64,000 nt of DNA from Candidatus Accumulibacter affinis (GTDB lineage: Bacteria > Pseudomonadota > Gammaproteobacteria > Burkholderiales > Rhodocyclaceae): the NCBI GenBank assembly GCA_016713625.1, contig JADJOT010000010.1, positions 496,001-560,000 of the forward strand, given 5' to 3'. How positions within the stretch are numbered: position 1 is the first letter of the stretch; every line of letters begins with the position of its first letter. Both the position numbers and the translations under genes were made by a program. The notes under the pieces are model-generated. The model made no database searches. It was not told where the DNA came from and worked only from the letters and a program-made list of their open reading frames with translations. Shown piece by piece: positions 52,742 through 61,205 of this stretch.

Positions 52742-53436
52742 GCCGTCCGCACCGGGAAGCGGCCCTGATACCAGCCTGCGGCGCCGGTGATCAGGAGAGA
52801 CATGCCGAGATAGCAGACCGATGCAAAGGCGAAGGCCTCGAAGCTGCGGAACGTGGCGCTTTCCACCTTGGCTGCCTGATACATCAGTTCCGCGACACCG
52901 ATCACGGTGGCGATGCTGGTGTCCTTCCAGAGGTTGAGCGTCTGCGAGATCAGCGGCGGAATCGTGACGCGCAGTGCCTGCGGCAGCACCACCAGTCGCA
53001 TGCTGGCGACGAAGCTGAAGCCGAGCGCCCGCGCCGCCTCGAACTGCTGGCCGGGAATCGAACGGATGCCGCTGCGCACGTCCTCCGACATGTAGGCGGC
53101 GGTGTAGAGCGTCAACGCGATGATGGCGCTGGTGGCCTCGACGTTGCGGGCGTAGAGCCATTCGCGCAGTGCCGTCGGCAGGAGTTCGGGGGCGCCGAAG
53201 TACCAGAAGAGCAGGTGTGCCAGCAAGGGTACGTTGCGGATCGCTTCGACGAAGGCGAAGCCGGACCATTGCAACAGCTTCACCGGCGAGAGGCGAATAA
53301 GCGCGATGACGATGGCCAGCGGCAGCGCCAGCGCAAGGCTGATTCCGGTCAGACTGAGCGAGGTGATGAGCCCTGCGACCAGCCAGTCGTGGTAGGTGCC
53401 GGTCAGCAAGAGGTTGAGATCGAAGATCGGCGTCAT
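52738..53436 (-). CDS. Amino-acid ABC transporter permease (GltJ type)
   Basis: 232 residues, five hydrophobic segments, with FVEAIRNVPLLAHLLFWYFGAPELLP and the loop SGIRSIPGQQFEAARALGFSFVASMRLVVLPQALRVTIPPLISQTLNLWKDTSIATVIGVAELMYQA. It follows the binding-protein gene by 75 bases on the same strand. Confidence 0.9.
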   Translation of the reverse strand: MTPIFDLNLLLTGTYHDWLVAGLITSLSLTGISLALALPLAIVIALIRLSPVKLLQWSGFAFVEAIRNVPLLAHLLFWYFGAPELLPTALREWLYARNVEATSAIIALTLYTAAYMSEDVRSGIRSIPGQQFEAARALGFSFVASMRLVVLPQALRVTIPPLISQTLNLWKDTSIATVIGVAELMYQAAKVESATFRSFEAFAFASVCYLGMSLLITGAAGWYQGRFPVRTA

Positions 53437-53511
53437 GTCAGCGCAGAGAGACGTTGAACGGCAGCCCCATCGCCCACCGACGAGGGCAACGGGGCAGGGA
53501 TGTCAGCAGCC

Positions 53512-54345
53512 TCAGCTATCGACCTTGTCGCTTTCGATCTTGAACGGACGTGCGTGGAACTTGATCTTTGAATCATTCCCGTACCACTTGAAGAACAGCT
53601 TCTCGGCTTCGCCCGATTTCTCGAGCTCGCGCAGGGTGTCGTCGACGACCCTCTTCAACGCTGGCTCGCCTTTCCGAATGCCGAGCGCCAACGGTTCGAT
53701 GCTGAGATTCTCGGGAAGAATCACGAAGTCCTTCTGGGCGGGACCGAGCTTGGCGTAATCGGCGAGGATCGACACCTCATCGTTGACGTAGCCAGCCCCC
53801 TTGCCCTGTTGCAGGGCGACGAAAGCCTGGCCGGTGGTTTCGAAGGTCACCACATCAGCGGTCGGCACCGCCTTGCGCAAATTGGGCTCCTGCGTCCCGC
53901 CTTTCACCGTCAGGACCTTCTTTCCCGCCAGTTGCGGCACGGCCGTAACGTTGCTGTCCTTGCGTACGATGACCTTCTGGCCAGTGATGAAGGTGGTCAG
54001 CGAGAAATCGACCTTGGCTTCACGTTCCTTGTTGTGGGTCAGCGAGGCGGCAAGCAGATCGACGCGGCCCTGCTCCAGTTCGGGGATGCGGGCGGCGACA
54101 GCGAGTTGTTTGAGCGTCAGCTTGACGCCCAGTTTCTTGGCAATCGCTTTGGCAAGATCGACGTCGTAACCGACGATCTCGCGGGTCTTGGGATCGACAA
54201 AACTGTTTGGTTCATCGGTGCCGAGGACGCCAACGACGATCTCGCCCTTTTTCTTGATGTCGGCCAGTTGATCGGCGTGGGCAGTGCCGACAACAAGTGC
54301 CACAAGAGCGAGCATGCCAGCCAGCAGTGGATTGCGCAGGTTCAT
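53512..54345 (-). CDS. Amino-acid ABC transporter binding protein (PAAT family)
   Basis: 277 residues with signal peptide (LLAGMLALVALVVGTAHA|DQLADIKKKGEIVVGVLGTDEPNSFVDPKTREIVGYDVDLAKAIAKKLGV). The family 3 solute-binding fold is clear: VDLLAASLTHNKEREAKVDFSLTTFITGQKVIVRK and LTVKGGTQEPNLRKAVPTADVVTFETTGQAFVALQQGKGAGYVNDE. Arg and Asp ligands typical of glutamate/cystine binders occur in RVDLL and YVNDE. First gene of the transporter operon. In a sulfur cluster a cystine or sulfur-amino-acid role is possible but not shown. Confidence 0.9.
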   Translation of the reverse strand: MNLRNPLLAGMLALVALVVGTAHADQLADIKKKGEIVVGVLGTDEPNSFVDPKTREIVGYDVDLAKAIAKKLGVKLTLKQLAVAARIPELEQGRVDLLAASLTHNKEREAKVDFSLTTFITGQKVIVRKDSNVTAVPQLAGKKVLTVKGGTQEPNLRKAVPTADVVTFETTGQAFVALQQGKGAGYVNDEVSILADYAKLGPAQKDFVILPENLSIEPLALGIRKGEPALKRVVDDTLRELEKSGEAEKLFFKWYGNDSKIKFHARPFKIESDKVDS

Positions 54346-54644
54346 GGTTATTCTCCAGTAGTTAGATCGGACGCCGCTTTGCTGTGCCTACCAAGACAAG
54401 TTGCACGGCGTGGCGGCAGGTACTCTCGCGCACCCGGCGACGGCTTCCTCGTCAGGAGCGATGCCGGCAGACTAGCAGGCGGTTGGCGCTGTCAGAACGA
54501 TGCTTTTCCTATATCGGTATGCGATGACCGTGGCGAGAAAAGTGCGAGCGGCGTAAACGGTGGGGTGATCTGCTCTGGCCGTTCGCCGACGGCAAGGCAG
54601 GCAAGCCGCGCTGAAGCGGGGCGCGGGCACAGTGCTGCCCGATG
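54346..54644. other. 299-base stretch without a supported gene
   Basis: Between the amino-acid binding protein and the DUF2325-like gene, both on the minus strand. It must hold the promoter of the transporter operon. No repeat, hairpin with T tract or ATAAGC element was seen. Confidence 0.4.
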
Positions 54645-54926
54645 TCAAGTCTGGAGGCTCGCCATCGCCTCGCCCAGTTGTCCCACGCCACGACCGCTGA
54701 AGACGATAGGCACGCACATTTCCATGGCGCTTCGCCGGGCTTTCTTCGCCAGGCCGTGACTGACCTGGTCAATGAGGATGACGACCAGGCTGGTGTCCGC
54801 GGGGATCTGGCGGTGGCATTCGCTGTTTCTGCGGCCGTTCCAGTGCCGGATCGTGGGATAACCGATCTCTTGCAGGTATTTGGTGTAGACCGCCACGTGG
54901 TCGCCACCGACGATCAGAGCTGCCAT
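54645..54926 (-). CDS. DUF2325-like small protein
   Basis: 93 residues: MAALIVGGDHVAVYTKYLQEIGYPTIRHWNGRRNSECHRQIPADTSLVVILIDQVSHGLAKKARRSAMEMCVPIVFSGRGVGQLGEAMASLQT. The length, the VGGDH/HWNGR and VVILIDQVSHGLAKKARR segments match DUF2325 proteins, which look like a Rossmann-type fold and often occur near metal or sulfur genes. Function unknown. No close partner on the same strand. Confidence 0.7.
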   Translation of the reverse strand: MAALIVGGDHVAVYTKYLQEIGYPTIRHWNGRRNSECHRQIPADTSLVVILIDQVSHGLAKKARRSAMEMCVPIVFSGRGVGQLGEAMASLQT

Positions 54927-55044
54927 GGTGATTGAAGTCCGAAAGCACGGTCATCAATCTATCGGCAATTTGGCCGGGGCAGAACGAAGTGATTAGCAGA
55001 TGCAAATCAATACGCAGCTGATATCGATCTGCCGAAAACCCGGC

Positions 55045-56043
55045 TTAGTCGGTGGCGGCGAGAACCACTTCGTTGGATTTGCAGACGGCCAGCACTTCCG
55101 TGCCGAGTTCGAGCGGAAATTCGCTCAGGGTGCTGGTCGGCAGCGCCGCACTGACCAGGCCGGCGGGCGTCAGTACCCGCACCTCGGGCAGCACCTTGTC
55201 GGTGACGATCTCGGCCACCTGCCCGCGTAACTGGTTGCGGGGATTGAGCGCCTGCACGGTCATCAGGCGCTTGAGGACGCCGCCTTCCAGCGCCGCGAAG
55301 CGTGCTTCGCCGTGCTCCCGCGGCCGCGGCAGATCAACAGGCTCGTCGAAGGTGATACGCCCTTCCTCGATGAGCAGGATGCGATCGGCCAGCGCCACGG
55401 CTTCGGCGACGTCGTGCGTCACCAGCAGCGCCGTGAAGGCGTGCTGGCGCCAGATCTGCTCGATGAGGCGCTGCATTTCGATACGAGTCAAGGCGTCCAG
55501 GGCGCCCAGCGGTTCGTCGAGCAGCAGCAGGCGTGGGCGATGGATGAGCGCACGCGCCAAGGCGACGCGCTGCCGCTGGCCACCCGAGAGACGGCTCGGC
55601 CACTCGTCGGCGCGGTCCGCCAGGCCCACTTGCGCCAGTGCTTCCTCGGCGCGGGCACGTACTTGCGCACGGCTGCCGGGCAGTCCCAGGGCGACGTTCT
55701 GAATCACCGTGCGCCAGGGCAGCAGACGAGCCTCCTGGTACATGATCCGCACCTGGTCGCCGAGGGCGTCGCGCGCCTTGCCATCGAGGCCGATGGAACC
55801 ACCGGAAAGCGAGTCGAGCCCGGCCAACTGGCGCAACAGCGTGCTCTTGCCACAGCCGCTACGGCCGACGATGGCGACGAACTCGCCGGCCGGAATGCTC
55901 AGGTCGAGGCCGTGCAGTACCTGCCTCTCGCCAAAATGTTTGACCAGTCCGCTGACCTCCACCTCAAGGCCACCGTTGCCGCATCGGACAGCTTCGACTT
56001 GCGCCAGTTCGAGATTGTCGATTTGCATTCTCGTTCGTTCCAT
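55045..56043 (-). CDS. ssuB: Sulfonate ABC transporter ATPase with fused Mop domain
   Basis: 332 residues from ATG 56043 (TGATG overlap with ssuC; ATG 56028 also possible). The ABC domain has Walker A GRSGCGKSTLLR, Q-loop MYQEARLLPWRTV, signature LSGGQRQRVALARAL, Walker B LLLLDEPLGALDAL and H-loop VTHDVAEAV. After residue 260 there is a Mop/TOBE-like domain of about 70 residues (VQALNPRNQLRGQVAEIVTDKVLPEVRVLTPAGLVSAALPTSTLSEFPLELGTEVLAVCKSNEVVLA), the same type as the SsuF protein encoded upstream. Usual SsuB proteins of about 255-270 residues lack this. Confidence 0.9.
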   Translation of the reverse strand: MERTRMQIDNLELAQVEAVRCGNGGLEVEVSGLVKHFGERQVLHGLDLSIPAGEFVAIVGRSGCGKSTLLRQLAGLDSLSGGSIGLDGKARDALGDQVRIMYQEARLLPWRTVIQNVALGLPGSRAQVRARAEEALAQVGLADRADEWPSRLSGGQRQRVALARALIHRPRLLLLDEPLGALDALTRIEMQRLIEQIWRQHAFTALLVTHDVAEAVALADRILLIEEGRITFDEPVDLPRPREHGEARFAALEGGVLKRLMTVQALNPRNQLRGQVAEIVTDKVLPEVRVLTPAGLVSAALPTSTLSEFPLELGTEVLAVCKSNEVVLAATD

Positions 56044-56831
56044 CAGGCTGCGCTGTAGGCGCCGTTCCATCTGAGCCAGCGGCGCTCCAGCAAGCGGGCA
56101 GCGACATCGGCAAGTTTGCCGAGCAGTGCGTAGAGCAGGATGCCGAGCAAGACGATGTCGGTCTGCAGGAACTCGCGGGCATTCATGGTCATGTAGCCGA
56201 TGCCGGCTTGTGCGGAAATGGTCTCGGCGACGATGAGAATGACCCACATGAAGCCCAGCGCGTAGCGGACGCCGACCAGGATCGACGCCAGGGCACCGGG
56301 CAGGATCACTTCACGATAGAGCGGCCAGCCGGAGAGACCATAGCTACGGCCCATTTCGATTAGCGCGGGATCGACTGAACGGATGCCGTGAAACGTGTTG
56401 ATGTACACCGCGAAAAAAACGCCAAAGGAAATCAGGAAGAGCTTGGCCACCTCGTCGATACCGAACCACAGGATGACCAGCGGGATCAAAGCCAGAGGCG
56501 GGATGTTGCGAATCATCTGCAAGGTCGTGTCGAGAGCGATTTCCACCCTGCGGAAAGATCCGGTCAGCAGGCCGAGGACGAGCCCCAGCCCACCGCCGAT
56601 GGCGAAGCCCGCCAGAGCCCGGCCGGCGCTGACCCTGATGTGGGTCCAAAGTTCGCCGGAAAGGGCCAGCGTCCAGCCGGCCTTCAGTACGGCAAGCGGT
56701 GCCGGCAGAATGCGGGTCGACAGCCAGCCGAAGAGGGCGGACAGTTCCCAGACGACCAGAATGGCGATCGGCACCACCCACGGCAGCAGCCCCTTGGCAC
56801 CACTGCTGAGGGCCTTGACTGGTGATGTCAT
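56043..56831 (-). CDS. ssuC: Sulfonate ABC transporter permease
   Basis: 262 residues with six hydrophobic segments and the loop IEMGRSYGLSGWPLYREVILPGALASILVGVRYALGFMW, closely like E. coli SsuC. It lies between ssuF and ssuB. No binding-protein gene is attached; the solo SsuA at 41.8 kb is a possible partner. Confidence 0.92.
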   Translation of the reverse strand: MTSPVKALSSGAKGLLPWVVPIAILVVWELSALFGWLSTRILPAPLAVLKAGWTLALSGELWTHIRVSAGRALAGFAIGGGLGLVLGLLTGSFRRVEIALDTTLQMIRNIPPLALIPLVILWFGIDEVAKLFLISFGVFFAVYINTFHGIRSVDPALIEMGRSYGLSGWPLYREVILPGALASILVGVRYALGFMWVILIVAETISAQAGIGYMTMNAREFLQTDIVLLGILLYALLGKLADVAARLLERRWLRWNGAYSAA

Positions 56832-56887
56832 GCGGTTCTCCTGCGCGATTCACCGGAACCTTGACCGGCAGAAACCCGCCGTGCGTG

Positions 56888-57103
56888 TCAAAGCTTGGCG
56901 ATCGAAACTTCAGTCGCTTTGACCAGAGCCAGGACTTCGGTGCCCACCCGTAGTTGCAGATCCTTGACCGAGCGCGTGGTGATCACGGACGTGACGATGC
57001 CATGCGGCGTCTCGACGTCCACTTCGGAAACGACGGGACCGTCGATGATTTCCTTGATGCGTCCGCGGAACTGATTTCTGGCATTGATTGACTGGATCGG
57101 CAC
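56888..57103 (-). CDS. ssuF: SsuF-like molybdopterin-binding-fold (Mop) protein
   Basis: 71 residues from GTG 57103, which has GGAG at 57110-57113; the open frame to TTG 57130 lacks a ribosome site. The sequence (M)PIQSINARNQFRGRIKEIIDGPVVSEVDVETPHGIVTSVITTRSVKDLQLRVGTEVLALVKATEVSIAKL is a single Mop/TOBE domain like SsuF of Pseudomonas putida, which is encoded in the ssuEADCBF cluster and needed for growth on sulfonates. Such proteins bind oxyanions such as molybdate. It leads ssuC and ssuB here. Confidence 0.88.
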   Translation of the reverse strand: MPIQSINARNQFRGRIKEIIDGPVVSEVDVETPHGIVTSVITTRSVKDLQLRVGTEVLALVKATEVSIAKL

Positions 57104-57482
57104 GACGTTCTCCGTTAGGTAATTGATCAACCATCATTGTGGGCAGCCAAGACGGGCGCGACAAATAATAAGAAATGCATAGCTTATTCCTCCGGATCTC
57201 TGCTCGGTATGTAGCCCGACTGGTGGCAGAGATCAGCAAAACCAGCTACCGCGCGAGCGGTCGGTACGACCCCCTCGGCAGCCTGTTCGTCGCCTGGCAA
57301 GAACTCTTGTCCATTCCGCCCGACTGGCTCCGCACCGAGCGCATAAGCATAGAAAGACTTTGTCTTTGCGGGATGTTGCGCCGTGGACTAAGGTCGACGC
57401 CTACACGCTGAGTTCCCCGTGGTGAGTCCATGGATCTCGGCCGCCCGTTGCCCCTACACCGTCCACAGTTCAGGAGATTCGT
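57104..57482. promoter_or_regulatory. Divergent regulatory region between ssuF and cysK with two ATAAGC/GCTTAT elements
   Basis: No gene supported. ACAAATAATAAGAAATGCATAGCTTATTCC at 57160-57189 faces ssuF and includes GCTTAT at 57182-57187. GCATAAGCATAGAAAG at 57341-57356 (ATAAGC at 57343-57348), followed by ACTTTGTCTTTGCGG, lies about 130 bases before cysK. Two operators for divergent sulfur operons are plausible. Confidence 0.5.
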
Positions 57483-58460
57483 ATGTCCCGATGGTACGCA
57501 GACAATTCCCTTTCCATAGGCCGCACGCCGCTGATCAGACTCAACCGCATCGCCGACGGCGCACCGGCCAGTCTCCTCGCCAAGATCGAGGGACGCAACC
57601 CCGCTTATTCGGTCAAGTGTCGCATCGGTGCTGCGATGATCTGGGATGCCGAGCAGCGTGGTCTTCTGGGCCCAGGCAAGGAACTCGTCGAACCGACCAG
57701 CGGCAACACCGGCATTGCCCTGGCCTTCGTCGCCGCTGCGCGCGGGATTCCCCTGACATTGACCATGCCCGAAACCATGAGCCTGGAGCGGCGCAAGTTG
57801 CTGGTCGCCTATGGCGCCAAGCTGATACTGACCGAAGGCGCAAAAGGCATGGGTGGCGCCATCGCCAAGGCCGAGGAGATCGCGGAGTCAGACCCGGATC
57901 GCTACGTGCTGCTGCAGCAATTCAAGAACCCGGCCAACCCGGCGATTCACGAGAGCACCACCGGCCCCGAGATCTGGGACGACACCGACGGCAATATTGA
58001 TATTTTCGTCTCCGGGGTCGGGACTGGCGGCACCATCACCGGCGTTTCGCGTTACATCAAGAATACCCGCCGCAAGCCGATCGTCTCCGTAGCGGTCGAG
58101 CCTTCCGCCAGCCCGGTACTCACGCAGACGCTCGCTGGCGAAGCGCTCAAGCCGGGTCCCCACAAGATCCAGGGTATCGGCGCCGGCTTCGTACCGCAGG
58201 TGCTGGACCTCTCGCTGGTCGATTTCATCGAGCAGGTGTCGAACGAAGAGGCTGTCGAGTACGCCCGTCGCCTCGCCAGGGAGGAAGGAATCCTGTCGGG
58301 GATTTCCTGCGGTGCGGCCGTGGCGGCGGCGGTGCGCCATGCCAGGAAGCCGGAAAATGCCGGCAAGACGATCGTCGTCGTGCTGCCCGATTCGGGAGAG
58401 CGCTATCTGAGTTCGGTGTTGTTCGACGGCGTCTTCGACGCCACCGGCCAGGCGCTGTAA
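57483..58460 (+). CDS. cysK: Cysteine synthase A (O-acetylserine sulfhydrylase)
   Basis: 325 residues. MSRWYADNSLSIGRTPLIRLNRI, the PLP lysine in NPAYSVKCRIGAAMI, the substrate loop PTSGNTGIALAFVAAARG, the phosphate loop GVGTGGTITGV and GISCGAAVAAAVR match CysK. It makes cysteine from O-acetylserine (from CysE) and sulfide. AGGAGA precedes the ATG. Monocistronic, with a GC hairpin shortly downstream (58469-58500) that lacks a T tract. Confidence 0.95.
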   Translation: MSRWYADNSLSIGRTPLIRLNRIADGAPASLLAKIEGRNPAYSVKCRIGAAMIWDAEQRGLLGPGKELVEPTSGNTGIALAFVAAARGIPLTLTMPETMSLERRKLLVAYGAKLILTEGAKGMGGAIAKAEEIAESDPDRYVLLQQFKNPANPAIHESTTGPEIWDDTDGNIDIFVSGVGTGGTITGVSRYIKNTRRKPIVSVAVEPSASPVLTQTLAGEALKPGPHKIQGIGAGFVPQVLDLSLVDFIEQVSNEEAVEYARRLAREEGILSGISCGAAVAAAVRHARKPENAGKTIVVVLPDSGERYLSSVLFDGVFDATGQAL

Positions 58461-58651
58461 GGCCGCTGCATCGGGGCGCCATTGGCTACCCCGGTGCGTT
58501 GTGAGCAAACGGACCGCCCATCGCGCGGTCCCACCCTCGTTCCTCGGCAAGAGTGTTCTTGCTGTCCGCTGATTGCTCACCGCGGCCAGCGCTGCGGCAA
58601 GCGAAAGTGCTGAACCGATCGCCGGCGCGCGACATTCCGGATCCATCCACC

Positions 58652-59765
58652 ATGCAGAGCACGTTTGATTTCGTCATCGTTGGTGCCGGTTCAGCAGGGT
58701 GTGTGCTGGCAAATCACCACGCGCAAGGGTCTGCGCTGTTCGACGGCTGTTGCCTATCTGCGCCCCGCACGTGGTCGATCCAATCTGTACATCCGCACAC
58801 ATGCGCAGGCCACGCGGATCCTCTTTGCCGGCCAACGCGCCATCGGCGTCGAGTACTTGCTGAAGGGGCAAGCGCAGCAGGCGCGCGTGCGGCGCGAATT
58901 GATCATTGCGGCCGGGGCGGTACAAAGCCCGCAACTGCTACAGGTGTCCGGTATCGGCGATGCCGCCCATCTGGCACGGATCGGCGTGCCACTGCTGCTG
59001 CACCGGCCCGAGGTCGGCCGCAATCTGCAGGACCATCTGCAGATCCGTCTGATGTACAAGGTCAGCAAGCCCATTACCACCAACGACGACTTGCGCTGTT
59101 TGTGGCGCAAGGCCAGAATCGGCCTGCGATGGTTGCTGTGGCGAAGCGGACCCTTGGCCATCGGCATTAACCAGGGAGCGCTGTTTGCACGGGTGCAGCC
59201 GGACGCAACGCGTCCCGACGTGCAGTTCCACTTTGGTACCCTGTCGGCCGATCTTGCCGGCGCCAGGCCGCACCCCTGGTCGGGAACCACCTTCTCGGTC
59301 TGCCAGCTCCGCCCGGTGTCGCGGGGTAGCATTCTGGCACGCAGCGCTTCGGCTCTGGAAGCTCCAGCCATCCAGCCCAACTACCTGAGCGCCGAAGTGG
59401 ACCGTGAAGTGGCCATCGCTGCTGTACGTCTGGCACGCCGACTCGCGCGCAGCAAGGCCCTGCAGTCCTACCTGTCCGAGGAGTACCGACCAGGGCCAGA
59501 TTGTGGCGACAGCGACGAAGACCTGCTGGCGTTCATCCGCGATTACGGCGCCACCATTTTCCACCCGGTCGGCACCTGTCGCATGGGTAACGACGCTACG
59601 GCAGTCGTCGACGGTCGCCTGCGGGTACGAGGAATCGAGGGCCTGCGCGTCATTGACGCCTCCATCATGCCGACGATTCCTTCCGGCAATACCCACATCC
59701 CGACGGTGATGATCGGCGAGCGTGGAGCCGACTTCCTGCTTGAAGACCACAAGGAAAACGCATGA
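58652..59765 (+). pseudogene. GMC oxidoreductase with internal deletion
   Basis: ATG 58652 starts a typical GMC flavoprotein N-terminus (MQSTFDFVIVGAGSAGCVLAN), but the sequence then jumps, in another frame, to WQITTRKGLRCSTAVAYLRPARGRSNLYIRTHAQATRILF, which normally follows about 170 residues later. The rest is complete: ELIIAAGAVQSPQLLQVSGIGDAAHL, GRNLQDHLQIR, and the active-site end HPVGTCRMGNDATAVVDGRLRVRGIEGLRVIDASIMPTIPSGNTHIPTVMIGERGADFLL. The intact enzyme would be a choline/alcohol dehydrogenase. Its stop overlaps the start of the next aminotransferase gene (ATGA), so the remnant may still carry its transcription. Confidence 0.8.
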
Positions 59766-61078
59766 GCAACGGTCCTGACCTCGATCTCTCCTTCAACTGG
59801 CTACCATTTACGCCCAACCGGGACTTCCGGCGTGAGCCGAAGATCCTGGCCCGCGCCAAGGGAATGTTTTACTACGACCCGGCCGGGCGCCCGATTATCG
59901 ACGGATCGTCCGGCTTGTTTTCGGTGGCGGCTGGACATGGCCGCGAGGAAATCACCCAGGCAGTCAGCAGACAACTCGCCGAACTGGACTTCGCGCCAAG
60001 CTTCTACCGCGGCAACCCGCCCGCCTTCCTTGTAGCGGAGAAGTTGGCCGACATCCTCCCAGCCGGACTGGACAGGGTATTTCTGGTCAACTCGGGTTCG
60101 GAGGCCGTCGATACGGCGATCAAGGTGGCCCTCCTGTACCACCGCGTACGTGGTGAAGCACAACGCACCCTGTTCGTCTCGCGCGAGCGTGCGTATCACG
60201 GCGTCAACCTCGGTGGCCTGGGTCTTTCCGGCATCGTCAACAACCGTCGGCACTTTGCCAGTCAGTTGCCCAACGTGCCCTTGCTGCGGCACACCCGGCT
60301 GGCGGAGAACCGCTTCACCCGCGGGCTTCCCCAACACGGGGGGGAACTCGCTGACGATCTGCTCCGGATCATTGCCACCCACGGTGCCGAAAACATCGCT
60401 GCCGTCTTTGTCGAGCCGATCGCCGGATCGACAGGTGTCTTGCTGCCACCGCAAGGCTATCTGGAGCGCTTGCGCGAGATCACTTTGGCGCACGGCATCC
60501 TGCTGGTCTTCGATGAAGTGATCTGCGGCTTTGGCAGGACCGGCAAAGCCTTCGCAGCCCAAAGTTTCGGCGTGCGGCCCGACCTCCTGACCATTGCCAA
60601 GGCTATCAGCAACGGAGCCATCCCGATGGGTGCGGTCGCCGTCGACCGAGGGATTCACGAGGCAATCATCAATTCTGCACCAGCCGACCAGATCGAGTTC
60701 TTCCATGGCTACACTTCCGGTGGTCACCCGGTGGCTGCTGCGGCCGCCATCGCCACCCTGGAGATCTATCGACGCGAAGAATTGTTTGTGCGTGGCGAGG
60801 CATTGTCGAGCTACTTCATCGACCAGCTTTTCACCTTGCGCGAGTTGCCCGTGGTCACCGACATCCGCGCCTATGGGCTCATCGCCGGGATCGATCTTGC
60901 CCCGGACGGGAAACCGGGAGTGCGTGGCTACCATCTGCAGAAAGCCCTGTTCGACCGCGGTCTGCACATGAAGACCACCGGCGACGCGGCGATCATTGCT
61001 CCGGCATTGGTCGCCGAACGTCAACATATCGACGAGATCGTCTCGATCCTGCGGCGAACACTGGCGGAGGAAAAGTGA
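59762..61078 (+). CDS. Class III aminotransferase, probably taurine- or omega-amino acid:pyruvate aminotransferase
   Basis: 438 residues. GSSGLFSVAAGHGREEITQA, VNSGSEAVDTAIKVALLYHR (PLP phosphate site), RERAYHGVN, VFDEVICGFGRTGKAFAAQSFGVRPDLLTIAKAISNGAIPMGAV (PLP lysine in TIAKAIS) and FFHGYTSGGHPVAAAAA are typical of beta-alanine/taurine:pyruvate aminotransferases. Next to tauABC and in a window with xsc, taurine to sulfoacetaldehyde is the likely reaction (Tpa), but beta-alanine or another amine is possible. Starts in a 4-base overlap with the GMC remnant. Confidence 0.85.
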   Translation: MSNGPDLDLSFNWLPFTPNRDFRREPKILARAKGMFYYDPAGRPIIDGSSGLFSVAAGHGREEITQAVSRQLAELDFAPSFYRGNPPAFLVAEKLADILPAGLDRVFLVNSGSEAVDTAIKVALLYHRVRGEAQRTLFVSRERAYHGVNLGGLGLSGIVNNRRHFASQLPNVPLLRHTRLAENRFTRGLPQHGGELADDLLRIIATHGAENIAAVFVEPIAGSTGVLLPPQGYLERLREITLAHGILLVFDEVICGFGRTGKAFAAQSFGVRPDLLTIAKAISNGAIPMGAVAVDRGIHEAIINSAPADQIEFFHGYTSGGHPVAAAAAIATLEIYRREELFVRGEALSSYFIDQLFTLRELPVVTDIRAYGLIAGIDLAPDGKPGVRGYHLQKALFDRGLHMKTTGDAAIIAPALVAERQHIDEIVSILRRTLAEEK

Positions 61079-61095
61079 AGTCGTCGTTCTGCTGA

Positions 61096-61126
61096 GCATA
61101 TTCAGTAAGGCGTGATTTAGATCTCC
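61096..61126 (+). promoter_or_regulatory. Candidate regulatory site upstream of tauA
   Basis: GCATATTCAG at 61096-61105, about 100 bases before tauA, is identical to 19494-19503. It is followed by TAAGG and the AT-rich GTGATTTAGATC. It lacks the complete ATAAGC core (AGCAT only). Confidence 0.35.
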
Positions 61127-61205
61127 GTCTTTCTTCGCTCCGGACGGGAATGCCCCCTTGCTACATTACCTCCTTCTCATTCACTCCACCGAAAGGTAAT
61201 GCGAC

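Noticed and set aside
54346..54644. A short gene between the amino-acid transporter and the DUF2325-like gene
   Set aside because: Open frames here lack ribosome sites and recognisable sequence.
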